From positions 1,488,001-1,552,000 of the forward strand of contig NZ_CP108070.1 in the NCBI RefSeq assembly GCF_036178845.1: a stretch of 64,000 nucleotides of DNA, read 5' to 3'. This document shows positions 25,222 through 34,405 of the stretch, piece after piece. The stretch comes from Streptomyces sp. NBC_00271 (lineage in GTDB: Bacteria; Actinomycetota; Actinomycetes; Streptomycetales; Streptomycetaceae). The stretch's first letter is position 1. Every line of letters starts with the position of its first letter. Below the pieces are notes generated by a model. The model was not told where the DNA came from. It saw only the letters and a program-made list of their open reading frames with translations, and searched no databases. The position numbers were made by a program, and so were the translations under genes.

Positions 25222-26763
25222 TCAACCACCGGCCTGTAGGTCGAGGGTGCTGCCCTTGTCCTGCTGGTACGGCGTCGCCTGCCACTGCCCGAAGTCGAGC
25301 CCCCGGCTCTGGTCCTCGGCGACGAACTTCCACGGCCCGACGTAGACGTTGTCGTGCCAGCGGTTGTGCTGCTGCTCGGTGATGGCGTCGGCCACCCCTT
25401 CGCCGTGGTACGGGGACCAGTCCGGATAGGTGCCGTAGTTGGACAGCACCGCCATGCGGTCGCACATCTCCGTGCACTTGACGACGGACTCGTCGAGCAC
25501 GAAGCGGTTGTCGTGGATGTCCACCCGCTGGGTCTTCCACCGGCAGTCGGAGTAGAGGGGTGCCTTGGCGATCGCCGGTCTCACACAGCTGCTGGTCTTC
25601 TTCACCAGCAGGGTGCAGTCACCGGACGAGGTGTTCGCCGGGCTGTTGCAGAACCGGTCGGCGTTTTCCCACAGGGTGATCCCGGACCAGTTGTTCTCCA
25701 ACACGTTCCCGTAGATCTCGATCTTGTCGGTGCGGGCTCGGATCCGTGGTTCGCCGCCGGACTCGGACAGGTAGACGGTCGCGAACGGAAAGGTGTCGCC
25801 GCTGTCGGCTCCCTTTCGGCCCTCGACCCAGTTGTTCCGCCGGATCGTGTTGTTCCGGATGACCGCGTTGTAGCTGATCTCGTAGATCAGCGCGGCACCG
25901 TCGTTGTCCTCGATCACGTTGTTCTCGATGCGGAAGTCGTTGTTGTTGGTGTCCGCCCACAACCCGGTTCCGCGGTTGTCGTGCACCCAGTTGCCGCGTA
26001 CGTCGGCGCCGTTGACGGCCCAGAACTTGATGCCTCCGGTGCAGCCGCAGCCCTTTCGCCGCCGCTCCCAGTCGCCGGTGTTGTTGCCCACGATCTCGTT
26101 GCCCTCGACCACCAGGCCGGTGATGCGGCCGTTGGCCTTGTACGCGTTCATGCCGTACTGGCCGTTGTCGCGCAGGCAGTTGGCGCGGACCTGCTGGCGG
26201 GCACCGGCCATCAGCCCGGCGCCGGAGTTGTCCTGGATCGTCGTGTGTTCGATCACCCACCCGTCGGCCGAGTCATGGTTGACCACGCCTTCGTCGGGCG
26301 GCGCCACGAAACGTTGCACGGTCAGGTAGCGGATGGCGACGTTGCGGGCGCTGCCGGCGAACGCGTACTGGTTCTTGTTCCGGCCGTCGAGCACGGCGCC
26401 CGGCGCACCGAGGTAGCGGTCCCCTTCCTTGGGGATGACCTGGGCGTAGCGGTCCGGGTCGAGCCTGTGCTTGCCCGGCTTGAGCCAGAACGTGGTGTTC
26501 GGTGGACTGCTCTTGGTCTTCGCCGCCAGGTCACCGACCACCGCGGGGTCGACCGTCACCGCGTCCGCCGGTGCCTTCGCCGGCCCGGCCGCGGGCTTGG
26601 CGCACACCTGGGTCACGGATCGGGCCGCGGACGTGGCGGACGTGGATGGCGCGGCCTTCGACTCCGCCTTGGTTCCCGAAGTGCTCTCACAGCCGGTCGT
26701 CGCCAGCAGGGCCAGCGCCAGCGGTGCCGCCGCCAACGCCCAGTGCCGACTCTTGATCCCCAC
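25222..26763 (-). CDS. Exported right-handed beta-helix protein, probable lipoprotein
   Basis: This 513-residue protein starts at GTG 26763. It has a short signal (LALAAAPLALALLATTGC) with Cys after ATTG, a weak lipobox, and a Ser/Thr-rich linker. A long parallel beta-helix follows, with repeats such as VEGNEIVGNN, IENNVIEDN and IRNNTIRRN. Beta-helix proteins in polysaccharide clusters include lyases and C5-epimerases such as AlgG. No catalytic triad can be assigned. It starts 8 bp after the heparinase-like gene and could modify or bind the polymer outside the membrane. Confidence 0.82.
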   Translation of the reverse strand: MGIKSRHWALAAAPLALALLATTGCESTSGTKAESKAAPSTSATSAARSVTQVCAKPAAGPAKAPADAVTVDPAVVGDLAAKTKSSPPNTTFWLKPGKHRLDPDRYAQVIPKEGDRYLGAPGAVLDGRNKNQYAFAGSARNVAIRYLTVQRFVAPPDEGVVNHDSADGWVIEHTTIQDNSGAGLMAGARQQVRANCLRDNGQYGMNAYKANGRITGLVVEGNEIVGNNTGDWERRRKGCGCTGGIKFWAVNGADVRGNWVHDNRGTGLWADTNNNDFRIENNVIEDNDGAALIYEISYNAVIRNNTIRRNNWVEGRKGADSGDTFPFATVYLSESGGEPRIRARTDKIEIYGNVLENNWSGITLWENADRFCNSPANTSSGDCTLLVKKTSSCVRPAIAKAPLYSDCRWKTQRVDIHDNRFVLDESVVKCTEMCDRMAVLSNYGTYPDWSPYHGEGVADAITEQQHNRWHDNVYVGPWKFVAEDQSRGLDFGQWQATPYQQDKGSTLDLQAGG

Positions 26764-26771
26764 TCGCCCCC

Positions 26772-28730
26772 CTAGCCGCGGAACCTGAGGACGGTGGTGA
26801 ACCCCTCGGCGCCGTCGGCGAAACCGGTGCCGACCAGCGTGGTGGTGGGTTCCTTGCGCCCGAAGCCGGCGGAGTACCAGCCCAACGGCGGGTCGCTCTC
26901 GCCGCGATGCGCCCGCCAGGACAGCAGCCCGGGCAGGTCGAGCACCGCGGAGCGGTCCTCGCCGTCCCGGGTCCAGGTGAGCACTGCGCGGTTGTCCGCC
27001 AGGTCCGCGGCGATCGCCGGGCCGAGGTGGAACGCCAGGTGCACGGCCCGGCGCGGGCCGCGCACCTCGTCGACCACCCGCAGCTCCTGGCTCGCGGCCG
27101 TCAGTTCCACCCGGCGGCGGTGCACGGAGCGCTGGTAACCGTCGTGCTCGGCGCACCAGCGGGCCACGCCCTCGCCGGACGGGTCCGCGGCCAGGACGCG
27201 GGTACGGGCATGCCGGGTCCACAGGAACGGGCCACCGGATACGGACTGGTCGCTGCCGTCCAGTCGCAGGGTGTTGTGTCCGAGGGTCGACCGGAAGTAC
27301 TGCCGCCACTCGGGTTGCCCGTGGTAGCAGTACGTCCCCGGGTCGGCGAGCACGTCGACCCCGTCGTGCCGGACCTCCACGGACAGCGCGTCCGCGTGGG
27401 CATGCGCGGCGATGGACAGGAAGCCGTGCGGACCACCGTCGCAGCGGCACCAGATCTCTCCCGGACCGCGCAGGATGGTGAGCCCCGCGTCGGCGAAGTG
27501 GGCCGGTCGGCTTGCCGGGCGGGTCACTGCCGGTGCGGTTCCCTTGTCCGAGTACGGCCGGATGAGCGCGGCCAGCAGCGGGGTGCGCACATCGGTGCCG
27601 GTCACCGCCGGCCACCATTCGAGCCGGCCGAACACGGCGTCGCCGGTGGCCAGCAGCGAGGCCCAGCGGTCGGTGCCCGCGCCGTCCAGGATCAGGCCGT
27701 GCCCATCGTCCGCGTCTCCCTGGCGGGGCGGTCGCAGCCGGTTGTCCACTACGGCGGCGAGGGCGTCGGTCATCCGCAGCAGCACCAGCCGGAGCGACTC
27801 GGGAACCTGCACGTTGGCGGCATCGGCCTCGGCCAGCGCGGCCAGGCCGAGTTCCAGCACTAGTCCGTGGTACTCGGTGGCCAGTTCGCGGTTGAGGCCG
27901 GAGTCGAAGGTGTTGGCGCGCAGCTGCCGCTCCAGCGAGCGCAACGCGTCGGACCGCCAACGCGCCGAGGAGGGGAACCAGTTGAACGCGCAGGCCGCGG
28001 CGAACTGCCCGGCGGTCTCGGCGATGACGTGGTTGTTCGCCGAGGAGCCCCGGCTGGGAAAGGCGGCCAGCCAGCGCTGGTGGTGCCAGATCTGGTTCAG
28101 CGCGACCGGGTTGTCCTCGAACAGTTCGGCCGCGCCCGGCCAGCCGTCGAGCAGCCGGCGGATCCACACCCAGGACAGCAGCCGGATGCCCAGCTCGATG
28201 CCGCTGATCCAGTGCACGCCGCGCAGCGGCGGGTTGGCCGCCCACCAGGACCGCAGGTGCTTGGCGACGCGCTCGGCGTACCGCTCGTCCCCGGTGACCG
28301 CGTAGGCGGCGGCGAGCACGGTGAGGTACTGGTGCCGGGACGGCTCCCAGATCTGCTTGATGTCCCCGGCCACGCTCTCGTTCCGGTACGGCACGTCGAA
28401 GGCGTAGCCCGAGGGGGCCCGGCGCCCGGTCTTCGGGTCGTACGACCAGTCCGGGTCGGTGAGGTCGTCGCGGGCCACCCCGAAGAACTCGGCGTGCCCG
28501 GCCATCAGGAGGTCCGCCTCGGCGACGAGCCGTTTCGCGGCGTCCGGCGGCACTGCGGCGACCGTGCCCGCGAGCAGGACGGCGGTGAACCGGGCGCCGC
28601 TGACGGTCGGACAGTCGGGCTGCGCCGACCGCCAGCGCCGTCTGCGCACGGTGTCGCCCGCCCGGCCCGCGACCTCGCGCGGGCCCATCCGGGACAGTCG
28701 GCGCAGGTACCAGCCCGCGCTCATGGTCAT
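26772..28730 (-). CDS. Heparinase II/III-like (alginate-lyase-family) protein
   Basis: The 652-residue protein has an N-terminal alpha/alpha toroid (RSWWAANPPLRGVHWISGIELGIRL, SSANNHVIAETAGQ) and a C-terminal beta-sandwich containing AAHAHADALSVEVRHDGVDVLADPGTYCY, the His-rich heparinase II/III segment. In the family these catalyse beta-elimination of uronic-acid polymers. No signal peptide is obvious, so it may act inside the cell or have a non-lyase role. Homologues sit next to the two-domain oxidoreductase in many polysaccharide loci. It overlaps that gene by 4 bp. Confidence 0.85.
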   Translation of the reverse strand: MTMSAGWYLRRLSRMGPREVAGRAGDTVRRRRWRSAQPDCPTVSGARFTAVLLAGTVAAVPPDAAKRLVAEADLLMAGHAEFFGVARDDLTDPDWSYDPKTGRRAPSGYAFDVPYRNESVAGDIKQIWEPSRHQYLTVLAAAYAVTGDERYAERVAKHLRSWWAANPPLRGVHWISGIELGIRLLSWVWIRRLLDGWPGAAELFEDNPVALNQIWHHQRWLAAFPSRGSSANNHVIAETAGQFAAACAFNWFPSSARWRSDALRSLERQLRANTFDSGLNRELATEYHGLVLELGLAALAEADAANVQVPESLRLVLLRMTDALAAVVDNRLRPPRQGDADDGHGLILDGAGTDRWASLLATGDAVFGRLEWWPAVTGTDVRTPLLAALIRPYSDKGTAPAVTRPASRPAHFADAGLTILRGPGEIWCRCDGGPHGFLSIAAHAHADALSVEVRHDGVDVLADPGTYCYHGQPEWRQYFRSTLGHNTLRLDGSDQSVSGGPFLWTRHARTRVLAADPSGEGVARWCAEHDGYQRSVHRRRVELTAASQELRVVDEVRGPRRAVHLAFHLGPAIAADLADNRAVLTWTRDGEDRSAVLDLPGLLSWRAHRGESDPPLGWYSAGFGRKEPTTTLVGTGFADGAEGFTTVLRFRG

Positions 28731-30931
28731 GGCGTCCTCGCCAACGTCACCGGCGCGCCGCCGGCCAGGCCGGTCTGCACGGCGAGGGTGGCCGAGGTGG
28801 TGGCGACCAGCGACTCAAGCGGCACCGGCATCGGCCCGCCGGTCCGCACGGCCTTGATGAACGCGGCCAGCTCGGCGTTCTGGCCCTTGTCCCGGGCCTT
28901 GGGCAGCCGTGAACTGACCCACTTCTTGCGGCCGACCCCCCCTTCTACAAACACCGAGGCACGAACGAAGTCGTCGAGCCGCAGCACCTTGCCGTCCGCG
29001 ATGAGGTCCAGCGTCTCCTTGGGGAAGCCGGCCGCGCCGGTGGTGACGTAGCTGATGGTGGCGGTGGACCCGTCCGGGTAGCGCAGGACGACCTGGAGGT
29101 CCTCGTTGCCGGGCGCGGCCGTCGCGTACACGGAGACCGGGTCGGCTTCGAGCAGCCAGCTCGCCGTGTCGATGAAGTGGCCGCCCTCCCCGGCGAACCG
29201 CGAGCCCTCGGCGCCCTGTTGGAGGTACCAGCTGCCGTGCTGCAGCTTGCCCGCGTTGACCAGGTAGCGCAGGCTCGCCGGACCGGTCCGGGCGCCGAAC
29301 CGCTCCTTGGCCTCCTGCAACAGCGGTGCGAACCGGCGGTTGAAGCCCACCTGGAGCCGGTCGTTGCCGGACTCCTCCACCGCCGCGAGTACGCCGGCCA
29401 GCTCGTCCTCGGTGAGGGCCAGGGGCTTCTCCACGAACACGGTCTTGCCGGCCAGCAGCGCCTGCCGGGTCAGTTCGGCGTGCGAGCTGTGCCGGGTGAC
29501 CACGAACACGGCGTCGACGGACTTGTCGCCGAGGACCGCGTCGAGGTCGGTGGTCGCCTTGGCGAAGCCGAACTTCCGCTGCGCGTTGGCCCCGGACAGC
29601 GCCGTCGTGGTGACCACGGTCGACAACTCGACGCCCTCGCGCTGTGCCAGGTGCGGCAGCAGCATCGACGTCGCGTAGTTGCCCGCGCCGACGAAGGCGA
29701 GGCGCACCGGAGTCTTCGCGGACCGGGCCGGGGCGGCCGTTCCCTCGCTGCGACGGACCGCGGGCACGGTCACCGACGGGGCCTCCGCCTCTCCCGCTTC
29801 CTCCGTCTGCTCGGGGTACCTGAACAGCACGGCCACGGCCTTGAGTTCGCCGTCCTTCAGCCGCCGGTACGTCTCGACGGCGTCGTCGAAGTCGGCGATG
29901 TGGGAGACCAGGGGCTCCACGTCGACCCTGCCTCGGGCGACGAGGTCGAGGAAGCACGCCAGGTTGCGGCGCTCGGTCCAGCGGACGTAGCCGATCGGGT
30001 AGTCGCGGCCCTCCAGCTCGTACGACGGGTCGTAGCGCCCGGGACCGTAGGAGCGCGAGAAGCGGACGTCGAGTTCCTTCTCGTAGTACGCGTTCCACGG
30101 CAGGTCCAGGCGGCACTTGCCGATGTCGACGACCCGGCCGCGGTCCCGGCAGAGCCGGGCGGCCAGCTCGACGGGCTGGTTGCTGCCGCCGCCGGCGGCC
30201 AGGAACACCTGGTCCACGCCGTGGCCGTCGGTGAGTTCGGCGACGGCCGCTTCCACGGCCGCGGAGGCGGGGTCGCCGCAGGCCGCGGCGCCGAGGCGCT
30301 CGGCGAGTTCGCAGCGCGTCGGGTCCGGGTCGGCGCCGACCACGCGGACGCCTGCGGCGGTGAGGAGTTGGACGACCAGTTGCCCGATCAGCCCGAGGCC
30401 GATGACCAGCGCCACCTCGCCGAGCTGCGGCTCGCCCTGGCGGACGCCCTGCATCGCGATCGAGCCGACGGTACCGAAGGCCGCGTGCCGCGGCGCGAGG
30501 CCGTCGGGGACCGGGGCGTAGAGGTTCTTCGGCACCCAGTTCAACTCGGCGTGCAGCGCGTGCTCGTTGCCCGCGCAGGCCACCAGGTCGCCGACCTTGA
30601 CATCGTCGATCCCGGCGCCGACCTGCTCGACCACCCCGCACAGCGAATAGCCCAGCGGGGTGTAGGAGTCCAGCTTGCCCATCACCTTGCGGTAGGTGGC
30701 GGGCACCCCGTTGGTGGCCACGCTCTGCATGACCTTGGCCACCTGGTCCGGCCGGGAGCGGGCCTTGCCCAGCATCGACATGCCGGCCTCGGAGACCTTC
30801 ATGAGCTCGGTCCCGGTGGATATCAGCGAGAAGGCGCTGCGGACCAGCACACCGCCCGGCTTGCACCCCGGCACCGGAACGTCGAGCACCGCCAGCTCGC
30901 CGCTCTTGTAGTTCTGTACGACCTGCTTCAC
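28727..30931 (-). CDS. Two-domain oxidoreductase: zinc-type alcohol dehydrogenase fused to Gfo/Idh/MocA
   Basis: The 734-residue fusion has an MDR alcohol dehydrogenase-like half (about 1-370; VIGLGLIGQLVVQLL binds the nucleotide, with FGTVGSIAMQG) and a Gfo/Idh/MocA half (about 405-734; LAFVGAGNYATSMLL and the diagnostic FVEKPLAL). They are joined by a poorly conserved linker. Fusions of this type lie beside heparinase-like and glycosyltransferase genes in many surface-polysaccharide loci. The reaction is not known to me. Two coupled redox steps on a sugar nucleotide are plausible. It ends 4 bp into the heparinase-like gene. Confidence 0.88.
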   Translation of the reverse strand: MKQVVQNYKSGELAVLDVPVPGCKPGGVLVRSAFSLISTGTELMKVSEAGMSMLGKARSRPDQVAKVMQSVATNGVPATYRKVMGKLDSYTPLGYSLCGVVEQVGAGIDDVKVGDLVACAGNEHALHAELNWVPKNLYAPVPDGLAPRHAAFGTVGSIAMQGVRQGEPQLGEVALVIGLGLIGQLVVQLLTAAGVRVVGADPDPTRCELAERLGAAACGDPASAAVEAAVAELTDGHGVDQVFLAAGGGSNQPVELAARLCRDRGRVVDIGKCRLDLPWNAYYEKELDVRFSRSYGPGRYDPSYELEGRDYPIGYVRWTERRNLACFLDLVARGRVDVEPLVSHIADFDDAVETYRRLKDGELKAVAVLFRYPEQTEEAGEAEAPSVTVPAVRRSEGTAAPARSAKTPVRLAFVGAGNYATSMLLPHLAQREGVELSTVVTTTALSGANAQRKFGFAKATTDLDAVLGDKSVDAVFVVTRHSSHAELTRQALLAGKTVFVEKPLALTEDELAGVLAAVEESGNDRLQVGFNRRFAPLLQEAKERFGARTGPASLRYLVNAGKLQHGSWYLQQGAEGSRFAGEGGHFIDTASWLLEADPVSVYATAAPGNEDLQVVLRYPDGSTATISYVTTGAAGFPKETLDLIADGKVLRLDDFVRASVFVEGGVGRKKWVSSRLPKARDKGQNAELAAFIKAVRTGGPMPVPLESLVATTSATLAVQTGLAGGAPVTLARTP

Positions 30932-30946
30932 CCGAACTCCTGATTT

Positions 30947-32881
30947 CTAAGCCGTCAACCGAGCGCTCTGGCCGGACCCGGAGGTCGCGTCGCGATACCA
31001 GTACTCGAGGGTCAGTACGTGCCACAGATGCTTGGAGAAGTCCCGCTGCCCGGCGGCGTCCTCGGCGACCATGCGCGCCAGCGCGTCGCGGCGCAGGAGC
31101 CCGGAACGGACGAGCTCGCCGTCGTTGACGACCTCGCGCACCAGCGGTGCCAGGTCCCGGCTCATCCAGGCGCGCAGCGGGGCGCTGAACAGGCCCTTGG
31201 GCCGGTACACGATCTCCTTGGGCAGGACCGAGGTGGCCGCCTCCTTGAGGACGACCTTGCCCTGCCGTCCGACGATCTTGCGATCACCGGGCACGGCGAA
31301 CGCCGCCTTCACCACTTCGACGTCCACATACGGCACCCGTACCTCGGTCGACGCGGCCATGCTCGACCGGTCCGTGTAAGCGAGGTTCAGGCCCGGCAGG
31401 AACATCCGGGCGTCGGTGAGGCACATGCGGTTGACGAAGTCGTCGAGGTCGTTGTCCTGGTAGACGTCCGCGTGTTCGGTCACCACGTCGTCGACCGTCC
31501 CGGCCAGGTCCGGATCGAGAAGGGCGAGCAGCTCGTCCTGGTCGTACATGGTGTAGCTGCGCCGGAACGCGGTCTCCTCGGGCAGATCGGCGAAGGAGAG
31601 GAACCGCTTCGCGAAACGCACCGACCTGTAGCCCCTGCGGGCCGAGGCGACCGGCAGCCGGTCCACGACCCCGGACACCCCGCGCCGCAGGGGCCGCGGG
31701 ACGCGCTGGTAGCGCAGCGCGAGGAGGTTGGCCAGGTGCTTGCGGTACCCGGCGAACAGTTCGTCTGCGCCCATCCCCGAGAGCATCACCTTGACCCCGG
31801 CCTCCCGGGCGGCCATGCAGATCAGGTACGTGTTGATCGCGGCGGGGTCGCCGATCGGCTCGTCCAGGCTGTACGTCATCTGCGGCAGCAGGTCGAGCAC
31901 ATTCGGGGCGATCTCGATCTCGTGCAGGTCGACACCGAACTTCTCCGCGACCTGCCGGGCGTAGCGCAGGTCGTCCGGCATCGCCTCGAACTTGGCGTCC
32001 TCGGCGCGGAAGCCGATCGTGTAGGCGGAGATCCCGGGTTGGTGGCGGGCCGCCAGCGCGGTCAGGTAGCTGGAGTCGAGGCCGCCGGAGAGGAAGGTCG
32101 CCACGGGTACGTCGGATATGAGGTGGCGGCGGGTCGACTCCTCGACGATGGCGGCGAGGTCGGGCTGTTCACCGGCCAGTGCCCGGTCCCGGCCCTCGGC
32201 GGCGACGTCCTTCAGGTTCCAGAAGCTGCCGCGCTCCACCCGGCCGTCGGGCCGGCACCTCAGCCAGCTCCCCGGCGGCAGCTTCTCCGCCTCGCGGAAC
32301 GCGCAGCGCGAGTCCGGCACCCAGTAGTAGAGCAGGGACGCCACCAGCGCCGCGTGGTCCACCTCCAGCGACTTGCCGGTCACGGCGGCGAGCGCCTTGA
32401 GCTCGGAGGCGAACATCAGGCCCTCGCCGCGCCGCAGCAGGAACAGCGGCTTGATGCCGAGCTGGTCGCGGACGAGCACCAGGTCGCCGGTGCGCTCGTC
32501 GAAGATGCCGAACGCGAACATGCCGCGCAGCCTGGGCAGGCAGTCGGTGCCCCAGCGCCGCCAGGCCTCCAGGACCACCTCGGTGTCGGAGGTGCCGCGG
32601 AAGCGCACCCCGGTGGCCTCCAACTCGGCGCGGAGTTCGGGCGCGTTGTACAGCTCGCCGTTGTACGTCAGGGCGAGGCCGTCCGAGACCATCGGCTGGG
32701 CGCCGGTCTCCGACAGGTCGACGATGGCCAGCCTGCGGTGCCCGAGCTGCACCTCGCCGTCACCCAGGGGGTGGCCGTAGCGGCCCGAGCCGTCCGGGCC
32801 GCGGTGGGCGAGGGTGTGGGTGAGCCGGTCGGTCACTGCCTTTCCGTCCGGCCATCGGTAAGTGCCTGCGATGCCACACAC
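30947..32881 (-). CDS. asnB: Asparagine synthase-like glutamine amidotransferase
   Basis: This 644-residue protein begins MCGIAGTYRW, so Cys2 is the glutamine amidohydrolase nucleophile. The PP-loop ATP site is TFLSGGLDSSYLTALAA near residue 265, and SGMGADELFAGY follows. Asparagine synthase folds in sugar operons often amidate uronic acids (WbpS-like), not aspartate. With an AlgD-like dehydrogenase in the same operon, a uronamide in the polymer is a reasonable inference. The gap to the downstream gene is 15 bp and to the upstream Wzz-like gene 3 bp. Confidence 0.9.
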   Translation of the reverse strand: MCGIAGTYRWPDGKAVTDRLTHTLAHRGPDGSGRYGHPLGDGEVQLGHRRLAIVDLSETGAQPMVSDGLALTYNGELYNAPELRAELEATGVRFRGTSDTEVVLEAWRRWGTDCLPRLRGMFAFGIFDERTGDLVLVRDQLGIKPLFLLRRGEGLMFASELKALAAVTGKSLEVDHAALVASLLYYWVPDSRCAFREAEKLPPGSWLRCRPDGRVERGSFWNLKDVAAEGRDRALAGEQPDLAAIVEESTRRHLISDVPVATFLSGGLDSSYLTALAARHQPGISAYTIGFRAEDAKFEAMPDDLRYARQVAEKFGVDLHEIEIAPNVLDLLPQMTYSLDEPIGDPAAINTYLICMAAREAGVKVMLSGMGADELFAGYRKHLANLLALRYQRVPRPLRRGVSGVVDRLPVASARRGYRSVRFAKRFLSFADLPEETAFRRSYTMYDQDELLALLDPDLAGTVDDVVTEHADVYQDNDLDDFVNRMCLTDARMFLPGLNLAYTDRSSMAASTEVRVPYVDVEVVKAAFAVPGDRKIVGRQGKVVLKEAATSVLPKEIVYRPKGLFSAPLRAWMSRDLAPLVREVVNDGELVRSGLLRRDALARMVAEDAAGQRDFSKHLWHVLTLEYWYRDATSGSGQSARLTA

Positions 32882-32884
32882 GTC

Positions 32885-34405
32885 CTACCGCACCTCCTGG
32901 TCGTTGTCCGGGACCCGTGCGGCCCGTATCGGCTGGCGTTCGGTGAGCCGCCGGCCCGTCGCGTTCTGCCAGGTCGGCCGCTCGGTCCGGCCGCGCAGCG
33001 CGTTGGCCAGCCCGTCCCACAGCGTGCCGTCGGTCCGGTCGCGCCGATCGGGGTCGATCAGCACCACACCGATCACCGGGATGCGCTGGTCCGCGAGTTG
33101 CCGCGCCACTGTGTGCAGCCATGCGGCGCTGCCGTGCCCGGCACGCACCACGAGCACGGTCTGGGTGCCGAGGTACTGGAGGTCGGTCCACGCCGTGCCG
33201 GGCGCCACCGAGCCGACGCCGATCCGCTGCTCCTGAGGCGACACGGCCGCGGCGCGTTCGCCGCTGACCACGGTGGGGTCTCCTGGCTTCGGGCGGCGGC
33301 CTGCGAGCTGCGGGCGGGGGAGACCGTCGATGACGACCACTGGCCCGTCCTCCGCCAGTGCCCGGGCGAGGCCGAGGGCGATCACGCTCGTGCTGCGCGC
33401 GCAGCCCAGTTCCAGCAGCGACAGCGGTTCCGCGGAGCCGCGCGCGGTGCGGGCAAGGGTCGTGGTGAGCCGTTCGCGTGCCACCCGGGTCCGTCGGCGC
33501 TGCCACAGCCTGCCCGACCGGCGGGGCAGTTCCGCGATGACCGAGGCGCCGAGGTTCGCCGCGATGTCCCGGCGCAGCACAGGCCGGTCCGCGACCACGA
33601 CGCCGACCGCGGCCAGCGCGAGCCCGAGGAAGAGCCCGAGGACGAGTCCGATCACGGCGTTGGTGACGGCGGCCTTGGGCAGGGAGTGCGGCACCGCGCG
33701 CGGGGCGTCCACGATCTGGGTGCCGGCGACGAGCTGGGGCGCGCCAACGCGTGCCTCCTCGGCACGTTGGCCGAAGTCGGAGATCTGCGAGGTGAGTTCG
33801 GCCCGCCGGGCGAAGAGCGACTCGAGGTTCGCCGCGTCCTTCGGGTCGGTGCCGGGCGACCGGCCGCCGATCGCCTTGTTGACGTCGGCGAGCTCCACCT
33901 GCATGCGGTCACGCTGATCGAGCAGGCCCTTGGCGTTGGCGTTGGCGATGGCCTGGATGCGCTTGGCGTGGTCCGCGACGAACGCTTCGGCCAGTGCCTT
34001 GGCCCGGGCCACCGCTTCCGCGTCGGTCTTGCCCGTCACATCGATCTCGAGGACGTTGTTGGTCAGTCCGGCGCCCCGGTAGTCCTTCATGAAGTCCGCC
34101 GGTTTTTCCGGGGACTTGAGGATCCGCAGGGCCTGGCCGGCGATCCGCGAGGTGCCCAGCAGCTGGGCGTCGGTGCGGATCAGCGTTCCGGTGTCGTTCG
34201 GCTGGTCCTCCTGATGCGCGACCAGCACCTTGGTCACCGCGGCCGGTGCCGGCGGCAGCAGGACCGCCACGGCCGCGCCGCTCAGCAGTCCCAGCAGCGC
34301 CATGGCGCTCCACAGGCGGCGTCGGCGGCGGACCGCGACCACCAGCCCCTGCAGGTCGATGAGCGGAGCGGTGGCCGACGACTCCGAAGTCGTACTCGTC
34401 GTCAC
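32885..34405 (-). CDS. Wzz-like chain-length protein with degenerate tyrosine-kinase domain (second copy)
   Basis: This 506-residue protein has a cytoplasmic start, one membrane helix near 33-53, an extracellular coiled-coil region, a second helix near 258-280 and a cytoplasmic domain. That C-terminal domain resembles a BY-kinase (CpsD/Wzc). The P-loop position reads LELGCARSTSVIALGLARAL, lacking GK, while the Walker A' strand PVVVIDG remains. Kinase activity is thus unlikely. It overlaps the first Wzz-like gene by 4 bp. It probably controls chain length and export. Confidence 0.82.
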   Translation of the reverse strand: MTTSTTSESSATAPLIDLQGLVVAVRRRRRLWSAMALLGLLSGAAVAVLLPPAPAAVTKVLVAHQEDQPNDTGTLIRTDAQLLGTSRIAGQALRILKSPEKPADFMKDYRGAGLTNNVLEIDVTGKTDAEAVARAKALAEAFVADHAKRIQAIANANAKGLLDQRDRMQVELADVNKAIGGRSPGTDPKDAANLESLFARRAELTSQISDFGQRAEEARVGAPQLVAGTQIVDAPRAVPHSLPKAAVTNAVIGLVLGLFLGLALAAVGVVVADRPVLRRDIAANLGASVIAELPRRSGRLWQRRRTRVARERLTTTLARTARGSAEPLSLLELGCARSTSVIALGLARALAEDGPVVVIDGLPRPQLAGRRPKPGDPTVVSGERAAAVSPQEQRIGVGSVAPGTAWTDLQYLGTQTVLVVRAGHGSAAWLHTVARQLADQRIPVIGVVLIDPDRRDRTDGTLWDGLANALRGRTERPTWQNATGRRLTERQPIRAARVPDNDQEVR

